Positions 43,804 to 51,578 of a DNA stretch of 64,000 nt are shown here, one piece after another. The position numbers were made by a program, and so were the translations under genes. Where the stretch lies: NCBI GenBank assembly GCA_963757335.1, contig CAVWRJ010000008.1, positions 434,001 to 498,000 on the forward strand, given 5' to 3'. The stretch is from DASQPA01 sp963757335. GTDB lineage: Bacteria > Acidobacteriota > Thermoanaerobaculia > Multivoradales > UBA5704. The notes below the pieces were generated by a model. It made no database searches. It was not told the origin of the DNA and saw nothing but the letters and a program-made list of their open reading frames with translations. The first letter of the stretch is position 1. Every line of letters begins with the position of its first letter.

Positions 43804-45183
43804 ATGCGGCGAGAAGAGAGGGCGAAGTCGATCCCCCGGGCGGTGAAGGTGGGGCTCGTCTGCCTGGTGCCGGCGCTCTCGCTCCTGCTCTCTCTCCTGA
43901 TCGCCCGGCCCGCTCAGGCGGCCGGTCAGCTCGCCGGGCAGCTCAACGTCCAGCTCGAGGCCGAGGCGGGAGTGCGGAGCGACGGCAACTACGCGCAGCG
44001 CACCACCCCGGTGGACCCGACCGGGAGCGAGCCTCTCTCGTCGCGCCAGCAGAGCTTCGGGCGGGGAGGGTTCAACCTGAACCTCTCCTACGTCTTGAGG
44101 CGCTGGGAGCTCGCCATGGTCTACAGCCCCTTCTATGAGGCCGGTTTCCAGAACCGCGACTTTGCCGGCCTTACCCATCGCTTGAACCTCAGCCTGTCCG
44201 GCAATCTCTCGGCGCGCACGACTCTGCGCCTGTCCGAGCGGCTGCTGTCGAGCCCGACCCTGGAGCTCTTCGGGCCGACCCTGGGAGATACGGTGGTGTC
44301 GCCGCGGACGGGCCGGCAGCTGTTCCAGGATTTCGACGCCGAGATCGACTCGGACCTGACCCGCCGCACCGTCCTCTTCCTCGGCGCCGACGAGTTCCTC
44401 CGCACCTTTAAGGAACCGGGGCTCGTCGACAGCCGGGGGGCGGGGGGGCGCGCCGGCCTGCGCTTCCATCTCGACGAGGAGCGCCAGGTCGAGCTCAAGG
44501 CCGGCGCCTCCTCCTACGCTTTCGGCCCCGGCCGCTCGGCGAACGTCGTGGTCGTCACCGCCGCCTACTCCAAGGTCTTCGAGCGGGACAGCGCCGTTCG
44601 CCTGGAGCTCGGCGGCTTCTCGGTGACGTCTCAGGGGGGTCAGGCGGGTCAGGGGAGTCAGGCGGGGCAGGCGGGCGGCAGCCAGCGCGAGCTGCGCAGC
44701 CAGGGTATCCAGGGGGTGCTCGACCTCACCCACGAACGCGAGCGCTTCCGTTACAACGCGAGCCTGCGCCACGGCGTCGCTCCGGGGGTGGGGATCGGCC
44801 GCCCGGTGGTGCTCGACAACCTCGTCCTCGGGGTGTCGACCGTCGGCCGGCGGGTCACCGTGGGCTTGAGCGGGAGCGCGGCGCGGAGCCAGGACTTCCA
44901 GAACGCCGTCGACCGCCAGACGACGACCGGCTCGGGCCGCTCGGATCGTCGGCTGGTCGACTTCGTCGCCGGCAACCTGGACGCCTCCTGGAGCTTCACC
45001 GACTGGGGGCGGCTGCACGGCGGCTACTCGCGCATCTGGCAGAGCTCGCGGATCGCCGCCTTCGACACCGTCGCCTACAACCGTTACTTCCTCGGGCTGG
45101 CTCTCCAGATCTATCACACGGGAGAGAAGCCGGAGAACCCGGCCGAACAAGGGGGATTGAATGTCAAATCTCACACTCCGTGA
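43804..45183 (+). CDS. Outer-membrane beta-barrel protein of the exopolysaccharide locus
   Basis: This ~459-residue protein starts at ATG 43804 with GAGGGG upstream; GTG 43795 is less likely. The signal peptide is VGLVCLVPALSLLLSLLIA, cleaved after QA. The mature protein shows alternating-residue strands (QLNVQLEAEAGVRSDGNY and RWELAMVYSPFYEAGFQN) typical of large barrels. A repeat-derived loop (GGQAGQGSQAGQAGG) sits between strands, and the C-terminus ends with strand-like RYFLGLALQIYH. It occupies the place of the outer-membrane polysaccharide exporter in exosortase-A loci. It overlaps the Wzz-like gene by 23 bp. Confidence 0.82.
   Translation: MRREERAKSIPRAVKVGLVCLVPALSLLLSLLIARPAQAAGQLAGQLNVQLEAEAGVRSDGNYAQRTTPVDPTGSEPLSSRQQSFGRGGFNLNLSYVLRRWELAMVYSPFYEAGFQNRDFAGLTHRLNLSLSGNLSARTTLRLSERLLSSPTLELFGPTLGDTVVSPRTGRQLFQDFDAEIDSDLTRRTVLFLGADEFLRTFKEPGLVDSRGAGGRAGLRFHLDEERQVELKAGASSYAFGPGRSANVVVVTAAYSKVFERDSAVRLELGGFSVTSQGGQAGQGSQAGQAGGSQRELRSQGIQGVLDLTHERERFRYNASLRHGVAPGVGIGRPVVLDNLVLGVSTVGRRVTVGLSGSAARSQDFQNAVDRQTTTGSGRSDRRLVDFVAGNLDASWSFTDWGRLHGGYSRIWQSSRIAAFDTVAYNRYFLGLALQIYHTGEKPENPAEQGGLNVKSHTP
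44633..44682 (+). repeat. 9-bp in-frame repeats in the barrel gene
   Basis: Five to six units of (T/A)CAGG(C/G)GGG type encode GGQAGQGSQAGQAGG in a predicted extracellular loop. This is one of many 9-bp linker expansions in the window. Confidence 0.8.
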
Positions 45184-46648
45184 GCTGGTGCGGGCGATCC
45201 TGCGCCGGCCGGCGTGGATTCTGCCGCCGGTGCTCCTCGGCCTCGGCCTGGCGTTCGCGCTCTGCCGCGTCCTGCCGCCGACCTACACCGCGGGTACGCT
45301 CGTCATGGTCGAGAAACAGAAGGTGCCCGCCGACTACGTCAAGGCGACGGTGACGACCTCGATGGAGGACCGCCTGCGGACGATCGAGCAGCAGGTCAAC
45401 AACCGCGACAGCCTCGCCCGGATCATCACCGAGCTCAACCTCTATCCGGCGCTCCGCAAGAGCGAGTCGATGGCCGACGTCGTCGAGACGGCGCGCAAGG
45501 ACCTGAAGGTCCGGAAGCAGGGCGATTCGCTCTTCACCATCACCTTCCAGTATGTCGATCCAAAGAAGGCGGCGGCGGCGGCCAACCGGAGCGCCGAGCT
45601 GTTCATCGCCGACAGCCTAAAGCAGCGCGCGACCCAGGCCCAGGGGACCTCGTCCTTCCTCGAAACCGAGCTCGGCGAGACCAAGAAGCGTCTCGAAGCG
45701 CAGGAGGCGCGGATCGCGATCTTCAAGCAGAGCTACATGGGCGAGCTGCCGGAGCAGAGCGACACCAACCTCAAGATGGTCGAGGCGATGCAGTCGAAGC
45801 TCGAGATCAGCCTCGGGGCTTTGGACAAGGCCGAGCAGCGCCGGCTCTACATCCAGTCCCAGATCGCCCAGGGGCGGGACGCGGCCCTGCCGCCCAGGGC
45901 GGCCGCGGCCGGCCCGGGCGCCCCGGCGCCGCCGTCGCGGCTCGATCTCGCCCGGGCCGAGCTGGCGAACCTCCTCACCCAGTACACCGACCGCCACCCG
46001 GACGTCATCCGGAAGCGCGAGGAGGTCGCCTACCTGGAGACCCAGGAGCGGGAGAAGAAGGCCGCCGCGGCTTCGGCGGCGTCGGCGGCATCGGCGGCCG
46101 CCGCCGCGACGCCGTCGGCGACCCCCGCCGTGCCGGTCGACCCGATCCTCCGTGCCGAGCTCGAAAGCGTCGACCTGGAGATCCGCAGCCTGCAGAGCGA
46201 GCGCGACCGCATCCAGGCGCAGATCGCCCAGGTCCAGGGGCGGCTCGAAAACGTGCCGCGGGTCGAGCAGCAGCTCCTCTCGCTCACCCGCGACTACGAC
46301 AACATCAAGAAGTCCTACGACTCGCTGCTCGAGAAGCGGATCAACGCCCACCTGGCGGAGAACCTGGAGAAGAGCCAGCAGGGCGAGCAGTTCACGATCC
46401 TCGAGAAGGCGATCCCCCCCGAGGTGCCGTCGGGACCCAACAAGCCGCTGATCTGGGCGGCGGGGCTCGTCGGCGGCTTCGTCCTCGGCATCGGATTTGC
46501 ACTCTTACGTGAGCAGACGGATCACACTTACTCCGACCTGGAGTCGCTGCAGACCGCTTTTCCCGGGGTCCCCGTGCTGGCCACGATCCCCCTGGTCGCC
46601 GCAGCGACCCCCGTACGTGCCGCGAGCTCACGCGGCAAGAGGAGCTGA
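45161..46648 (+). CDS. Wzz/GumC-type polysaccharide chain-length determinant
   Basis: This 495-residue inner-membrane protein has an N-terminal TM helix (WILPPVLLGLGLAFALCRVL) and the Wzz motif PPTYTAGTLVMVEKQKVP. A long periplasmic coiled coil runs from ~150 to 430 (SFLETELGETKKRLEAQEAR, then ELESVDLEIRSLQSERDR). It is interrupted by an Ala/Ser 9-bp repeat linker. A second TM follows the typical proline-rich PEVPSGPNKPLIWAAGLVGG. The protein sets polymer length and activates the tyrosine kinase encoded next. The layout matches the exosortase-A chain-length family. Confidence 0.92.
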   Translation: MSNLTLRELVRAILRRPAWILPPVLLGLGLAFALCRVLPPTYTAGTLVMVEKQKVPADYVKATVTTSMEDRLRTIEQQVNNRDSLARIITELNLYPALRKSESMADVVETARKDLKVRKQGDSLFTITFQYVDPKKAAAAANRSAELFIADSLKQRATQAQGTSSFLETELGETKKRLEAQEARIAIFKQSYMGELPEQSDTNLKMVEAMQSKLEISLGALDKAEQRRLYIQSQIAQGRDAALPPRAAAAGPGAPAPPSRLDLARAELANLLTQYTDRHPDVIRKREEVAYLETQEREKKAAAASAASAASAAAAATPSATPAVPVDPILRAELESVDLEIRSLQSERDRIQAQIAQVQGRLENVPRVEQQLLSLTRDYDNIKKSYDSLLEKRINAHLAENLEKSQQGEQFTILEKAIPPEVPSGPNKPLIWAAGLVGGFVLGIGFALLREQTDHTYSDLESLQTAFPGVPVLATIPLVAAATPVRAASSRGKRS

Positions 46649-46653
46649 CGAGC

Positions 46654-47454
46654 ATGGATCTGCCGCTGTCGCCGCTGCCGCTGTTCACCGAACGTCACGA
46701 CCCGCGTCACGACCCGCGTCATGACCCGCGTCAGGACCCAATGCCGCGCGGAGGCCGCGAGGTCTTCCCGGCGCCCCGGGTGAGCCTCCGCGCCGACGCC
46801 CCGGTCATCACGCCAATGTCGCCCCCCTCTTTCGCCGCCGAACAGTACCGGGCGCTCGCGGTGCAGGTCGAGGAGCGGGTCAACCCGATCGGCACCTGGG
46901 GCTATGCCCTGACCGTGACCAGCGCCGAGGAGTCGGCCGGCAAGACCCTCACCAGCCTGAACCTCGCCCTGGCGCTCGCCCGCGGCGAGGAACGGCGGGT
47001 GCTCTTGGTCGAGGCCGACCTCTGGCGGCCGCGGCTCTTCACCTACCTGGACCCCGAGGACGCCGAGCGGCCGGGCCTCCTCCAGGTCATCGAGCGCCGC
47101 CGCTCGCTGGCGGAGTCGGTGGTGGGGATCGCCGGCAGCAGTCTGGACGTCCTCACCTCGGGGGTCGACAAGGCACCCGGCGACGTCATCTCCGGCCGCC
47201 GGATGTCGGAGGTGTTGACCGAGATGCGGGCGGCCTACGAGATCGTCGTCATCGATTCGCCGCCGATGTCGCTCCTCGCCAGCGCCCGCTCGCTCGCCGC
47301 CCGCTCGGACGGCTCGGTCTTGGTCGTGCGCTCGGGGCAGAGCAAGCGCAAGGAGATCGAACGGGCGCTCCAGACCCTGGGACCCGAGAAGCTGATCGGA
47401 CTGGTCTTCAACGGCGCGCGCATCCCCCGCCGGGGCTATCGGTCCTACTACTAG
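46654..47454 (+). CDS. Bacterial tyrosine kinase / CpsD-like ATPase
   Basis: This 266-residue cytoplasmic BY-kinase is the partner of the Wzz protein 5 bp upstream. The nucleotide site is VTSAEESAGKTLTSLNLALA, where the usual first P-loop glycine is replaced, although Lys-Thr remain. Walker A' is LLVEADLWRPR and Walker B is EIVVIDSPPMS. The C-terminus holds a short tyrosine cluster (RRGYRSYY) for autophosphorylation. Near the N-terminus a 12-bp repeat encodes RHDPRHDPRHDPRQDP. It controls assembly of the export machinery by phosphorylation cycling. Confidence 0.88.
   Translation: MDLPLSPLPLFTERHDPRHDPRHDPRQDPMPRGGREVFPAPRVSLRADAPVITPMSPPSFAAEQYRALAVQVEERVNPIGTWGYALTVTSAEESAGKTLTSLNLALALARGEERRVLLVEADLWRPRLFTYLDPEDAERPGLLQVIERRRSLAESVVGIAGSSLDVLTSGVDKAPGDVISGRRMSEVLTEMRAAYEIVVIDSPPMSLLASARSLAARSDGSVLVVRSGQSKRKEIERALQTLGPEKLIGLVFNGARIPRRGYRSYY
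46693..46740 (+). repeat. Four 12-bp in-frame repeats
   Basis: Units CGTCACGACCCG, the same again, CGTCATGACCCG and CGTCAGGACCCA encode RHDP x3 and RQDP near the N-terminus of the tyrosine kinase. A change in unit number would stay in frame. Confidence 0.9.
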
Positions 47455-47465
47455 TCGGAGCGGCC

Positions 47466-48860
47466 GTGATCCGACTGTTCAATCGCTACTGGTCGATGCC
47501 GGCCTTCTTCTCCCTCGGGGTCGAGGGGCCGCTGCTCTTCCTGTCGGTCTACATCGGGACCTGGATCCGGCTGGTGATCATGGGCAACGGCCATCACCCC
47601 CCCGATTCGGTTCTGGTCGTCGAGGGGCTGGTCTTCGCCGGGGTCGGTCTCCTCACCCTCTATCTGAACGGCCTCTACGACTTCGGCGAGCAGATTTCGC
47701 CCCGCATCCTCTCGATTCGCCTGCTGCGCTCCTTCACCCTGGCCTCGGTCGCCCTGTGGGCGATCTACTTCCTCGTCCCCGAGCTGCAGATCGGCCGCGG
47801 CGTCTTCGGCCTCGCCATCCTGAACGCCGGGGTCGCCGTGGCGATCTGGCGGGTGCTCCTGCGCTACGTCGTCCTCTCCGACAACTTCGGCGAGCGGGTG
47901 CTGATCGTCGGCGCCGGGGAGAAGGCGATCGAGCTGGCGCGCGAGGTCCTCCACCGCAAGCACCTGGGCTACCGGGTGGTGGGCTTTCTGGACGACGATC
48001 CGAAACTCCAGGGGGTGAGCATCTTGAACCCGCGGGTGATCGGCACCACCCGCCAGTGCCGCGAGCTCGCCATCGCGCACGGGGTGACCCGGGTGGTGGT
48101 CGCCCCCGGGGACTCCCGGGGGAGCGTCAGCATGGACGCCCTCCTCGCCTGCAAGACCTCGGGCATCCGGGTGCAGGAGGGATCGAGCTACTACGAGCAG
48201 CTCACCGGCAAGATCATGGTCGAGGGTCTCCGGAAGTCGTGGCTCATCTTCTCCGACGGCTTCGTGGTCTCGCCCGGCGTTCTCTTCGGCAAGCGCCTGC
48301 TCGACCTCGTCTTCGCCGCGGTCGGGCTCCTCCTGGCGGCGCCGATCATGGCCCTGGTCGCGCTCGCCGTCCGCCTCGACTCGCCCGGGCCGGTCTTCTT
48401 CCGCCAGGAGCGGGTGGGGCGCGGAGGGCATCCGTTCACCCTCTGGAAGTTCCGCTCGATGCGGACCGACGCCGAGTCCGACGGCGCCCGCTGGGCGGTG
48501 GCCGGCGATACCCGGGTGACCCGGGTGGGGCGGTTCATCAGAAACACCCGGCTGGACGAGCTCCCCCAGCTGATCAACGTCCTCGTCGGCGACATGAGCC
48601 TGGTGGGGCCGCGGCCGGAACGCGATCATTTCGTCCGTCTCTTGATGGAGAAGAACTCCTTTTACGAGCAGCGCCTGGTGGTCCGGCCCGGCCTCACCGG
48701 CTGGGCGCAGATCAAGGCCCCCTACGCCTCGTCTTTCGAGGAGTCGATCGAGAAGCTCAAGTACGATCTCTACTACATCAAAAATATTTCACTGTTCCTG
48801 GACATCTCCATTCTGCTTTCGACCGCCAGGATCGTGCTTCTGGGAAGAGGTGCCAGATGA
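47466..48860 (+). CDS. Polyprenyl glycosylphosphotransferase (exopolysaccharide initiation)
   Basis: This 464-residue initiating phosphoglycosyltransferase of the WbaP/EpsE type transfers a sugar phosphate to undecaprenyl phosphate. It starts at GTG 47466. It has four N-terminal TM helices, a CoA-binding-like Rossmann domain (RVLIVGAGEKAIELAREVLH), a fifth TM, and the catalytic domain. The catalytic domain carries FFRQERVGRGGHPFTLWKFR, the DE pair in TRLDELPQLINVL and MSLVGPRPERDHF. Its composition matches the exosortase-A-associated TIGR03013 type. It overlaps the next gene by 4 bp. Confidence 0.92.
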   Translation: MIRLFNRYWSMPAFFSLGVEGPLLFLSVYIGTWIRLVIMGNGHHPPDSVLVVEGLVFAGVGLLTLYLNGLYDFGEQISPRILSIRLLRSFTLASVALWAIYFLVPELQIGRGVFGLAILNAGVAVAIWRVLLRYVVLSDNFGERVLIVGAGEKAIELAREVLHRKHLGYRVVGFLDDDPKLQGVSILNPRVIGTTRQCRELAIAHGVTRVVVAPGDSRGSVSMDALLACKTSGIRVQEGSSYYEQLTGKIMVEGLRKSWLIFSDGFVVSPGVLFGKRLLDLVFAAVGLLLAAPIMALVALAVRLDSPGPVFFRQERVGRGGHPFTLWKFRSMRTDAESDGARWAVAGDTRVTRVGRFIRNTRLDELPQLINVLVGDMSLVGPRPERDHFVRLLMEKNSFYEQRLVVRPGLTGWAQIKAPYASSFEESIEKLKYDLYYIKNISLFLDISILLSTARIVLLGRGAR

Positions 48861-50197
48861 CCTTGTCTCCGTTCGGCGAAGTGTCCAACCCGCAAGCCTC
48901 TCCGGTCAGCCTACGGAAGAGCGAGCAGCACCGCGGCCTGTCGATCCTCTATCTCTGTCACCGGGTCCCCTACCCGCCGGACAAGGGGGACAAGATCCGC
49001 GCCTTCAACCAGATCCGGGCCCTCTCCGCCCGCCACCGCATCCACCTGCTGACCCTGGCGGACGGTCCGGTGCCGGATCTCGACGGTCTGACCGAGCTCT
49101 GCGAGGCGGTCGAGGTCTTCCCGGTCTCGCGCTCGGCCGGCTTCCTGCGCTCCGCCGCCTCGGTGCCCGGCAAGCGGCCGCTCACCCTCGCCTTCTTCGC
49201 TTCGCGCCCCCTGGAACGGCGGGTGGCGGAGCTCGTGGCCGAGAAGCACTTCGACATCGTCGTCGCCTACAGCTCGTCGACCGCGCCCTACGCCGAGCTG
49301 GCGGGCGAGGTGCCGCGGGTGCTCGACATGGTCGACGTCGACTCCGCCAAGTGGGCGCAGTACGCGCGTTTCGCCGCTCTCCCATTGCGGCCGGTCTACG
49401 CCCTGGAGGCGCGGCGGCTCCGGAAGTACGAGGCGGCGACCGCCGGGCGCTTCGCCAGGGTGGTTCTCGCGACCGGCAACGAGGCCGCCGACTTCCGGGC
49501 CCTCGCCCCCGGCGGCCCGGCGGTCGCCATCGCCAACGGCATCGACCTCGAATTCTTCCGGCCGCTCGACCTGCCGAAGGCCAAGCGTCCGACCCTCATC
49601 TTCACCGGCCAGATGGACTACTTCGCGAACGTCGACGGGATCGTCCGCTTCGCCCGGAAGGTCCTGCCGCGCCTCCGCGCGCGCTACCCCGAGCTCGAGC
49701 TCCTCGTCGTCGGCCGCTCGCCGTCGCGGCAGGTGAAGGCGCTCTCCGAGCTCCCCGGCGTCCACGTCACCGGGGCGGTCGGCGACGTCCGGCCGTTCCT
49801 CGCCCGCGCCTGGGTGTTCGTCGCTCCGCTCCGCATCGCCCGCGGGGTGCAGAACAAGGTGCTGGAGGCGATGGCCTCGAACCTGCCGGTCGTCTGCTCC
49901 GAGCGGGTGCTGGCCGGTCTCTCAGAAGGCGGTTTCGAGAGCGGCAGGGATCTCCTCGCGAGCGGCGACGACGCTTCGATCGAGGGGGCGATCGCGAGCC
50001 TCCTGGACGACGCCGATCTCCGGCAGCGGATGGCGGCAGCGGCCCGCGGCCGCCTGGCGGACGCCTACAAGTGGTCGACCAACCTGCGGCGGTTCGAGGA
50101 TCTCCTGCTCGAGGTCGCCGCCGGCCCTCGCGCGGCCGCCGATGCGGCAACCGGAGCACGGGCGGAGCGGGCGGACGGAGAGGCCTGTAGTGCGTGA
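48857..50197 (+). CDS. GT4 glycosyltransferase, exosortase-A system type
   Basis: This 446-residue glycosyltransferase starts at ATG 48857 in an ATGA overlap. The N-terminal Rossmann domain begins LSILYLCHRVPYPPDKGDKI, a signature I associate with the TIGR03087 (PEP-CTERM/EpsH1 system sugar transferase) family. The C-terminal domain shows FTGQMDYFANVDGIVRFA, GRSPSRQVKAL and the sugar-nucleotide-site RGVQNKVLEAMASNLPVVCS. It adds a sugar to the lipid-linked repeat unit in the cytoplasm. Confidence 0.9.
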   Translation: MTLSPFGEVSNPQASPVSLRKSEQHRGLSILYLCHRVPYPPDKGDKIRAFNQIRALSARHRIHLLTLADGPVPDLDGLTELCEAVEVFPVSRSAGFLRSAASVPGKRPLTLAFFASRPLERRVAELVAEKHFDIVVAYSSSTAPYAELAGEVPRVLDMVDVDSAKWAQYARFAALPLRPVYALEARRLRKYEAATAGRFARVVLATGNEAADFRALAPGGPAVAIANGIDLEFFRPLDLPKAKRPTLIFTGQMDYFANVDGIVRFARKVLPRLRARYPELELLVVGRSPSRQVKALSELPGVHVTGAVGDVRPFLARAWVFVAPLRIARGVQNKVLEAMASNLPVVCSERVLAGLSEGGFESGRDLLASGDDASIEGAIASLLDDADLRQRMAAAARGRLADAYKWSTNLRRFEDLLLEVAAGPRAAADAATGARAERADGEACSA

Positions 50198-51578
50198 CGA
50201 CCTGATCCTGGCGGCGATCTACGTCAGCCTGCCGATCATCCTCTTGCAGCCCTACTTCGGGCTCCTCGTCTACTCCTGGCTGGGCTACATGCGGCCGCAG
50301 GGGATGGCCTGGGGGGTGAGCCGGGAGGCGCCGCTCTCCGCCTGGGTGGCGATGGCCATGCTGGCCGGGATCGTCTTCGCCATGGGTCGGGAGAAGCTTT
50401 TCACCCTCAAGACCCAGACCGTCCTCCTCATCCTCCTCGGCGGGTGGATCAGCCTGACCACCTGGTACGCGGTGTCGCCGGAGGAGGCGGCGCTCGTCTA
50501 CGGCTACTACTGGAAGGCGATCCTCATCAGCGTGATTACGACCGGCCTGGTGCGCGACCGGCAGCGCCTGCGCATCCTGCTCCTCCTGATCGCCCTCTCG
50601 ATCGGCTTTCTGGGGGCGAAGAGCGGCGTCTTCGGCCTGATCCGCGGCGGCACCCGCTTCGACGAGGGACCGGGCGGCATGATGTCGGACAACAACACCT
50701 ATGCCCTCGGGCTCAACATGGTGGTGCCCCTGCTGGTCGGGATCGTCATCGCCGAGCGCTCGAAGATCCTCCGCTGGACCGCGGCGGTGATGACCTTCCT
50801 CTCGGTCCTCACCATCCTCTTCACCTTCTCGCGCGGCGGCCTCCTCACCCTCTGCGCCGTGGGCGCCCTCCTCATCTGGCGCTCGAAGCAGCGGGTAGTG
50901 GCGAGCGGGGTCCTCCTCGTGGGAATCGTCGGCTTCCTCGCCTTCTCCTCGCCCCAGCTCAAGGAGGATTACGTCGCCCGGGCAGGGACCATCAGCTCCT
51001 ACGAGGAGGACAACTCGGCGATGGGGCGGATCCGGGCCTGGCAGATCTCCTGGCGGGTGTTTCGCGACCATCCCCTCCTGGGCGTCGGGCCGAACAACCT
51101 GCTGACCGTCTCTCCGGCCTATGCCGACCCGAGCTCCGACCCGCAGCAGGAGCAGCATTACCATGTCGCCCACAACTCTTACTTCGAGCTTCTCGCCGAA
51201 TGCGGCTGGCCGTCGGTGGTGCTCTTCCTCCTCGTCCTCGGCGTCACCCTGGCGCGGCTCAACCGGCTGCGGCGCTTCCCCGCCGCCCCCTGGATCGAGA
51301 CCTACGCTCAGATGATGCAGATCTCGATCGTCGCCTACATGACGGGGAGCGTCTTTCTCAATATGGCCTACTTCGACCTCATCTACCACCTGGTGGGGAT
51401 CTCGGTGAGCCTCGAAGTGGCGGCCGCGGCCTATGCGGCCCAGGCGGCCCAGACGATCGCCGAGGGTGGGGAGACGGCCGTGCTTGCGGACGAGCCCTGG
51501 TGGCGGCGGGCGCCGGTCCAGGTCGGGGCCGCCGCCAAGTCGGGGGCGCTCGGCATGGCCAGGGTGAAGGGGCTCTAG
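50190..51578 (+). CDS. O-antigen ligase-like polymerase/ligase, exosortase-A system type
   Basis: This 462-residue polytopic membrane protein starts at GTG 50190, overlapping the previous stop. The opening LQPYFGLLVYSWLGYMRPQG matches the TIGR03097 putative O-glycosylation ligase family. About ten TM helices are visible. The large periplasmic loop of Wzy_C/WaaL type contains GVGPNNLLTV and HVAHNSYFELLAECGWP, holding the conserved His. It would polymerise or transfer the polymer to an acceptor. The C-terminal tail is Ala-rich. Confidence 0.9.
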   Translation: MRDDLILAAIYVSLPIILLQPYFGLLVYSWLGYMRPQGMAWGVSREAPLSAWVAMAMLAGIVFAMGREKLFTLKTQTVLLILLGGWISLTTWYAVSPEEAALVYGYYWKAILISVITTGLVRDRQRLRILLLLIALSIGFLGAKSGVFGLIRGGTRFDEGPGGMMSDNNTYALGLNMVVPLLVGIVIAERSKILRWTAAVMTFLSVLTILFTFSRGGLLTLCAVGALLIWRSKQRVVASGVLLVGIVGFLAFSSPQLKEDYVARAGTISSYEEDNSAMGRIRAWQISWRVFRDHPLLGVGPNNLLTVSPAYADPSSDPQQEQHYHVAHNSYFELLAECGWPSVVLFLLVLGVTLARLNRLRRFPAAPWIETYAQMMQISIVAYMTGSVFLNMAYFDLIYHLVGISVSLEVAAAAYAAQAAQTIAEGGETAVLADEPWWRRAPVQVGAAAKSGALGMARVKGL

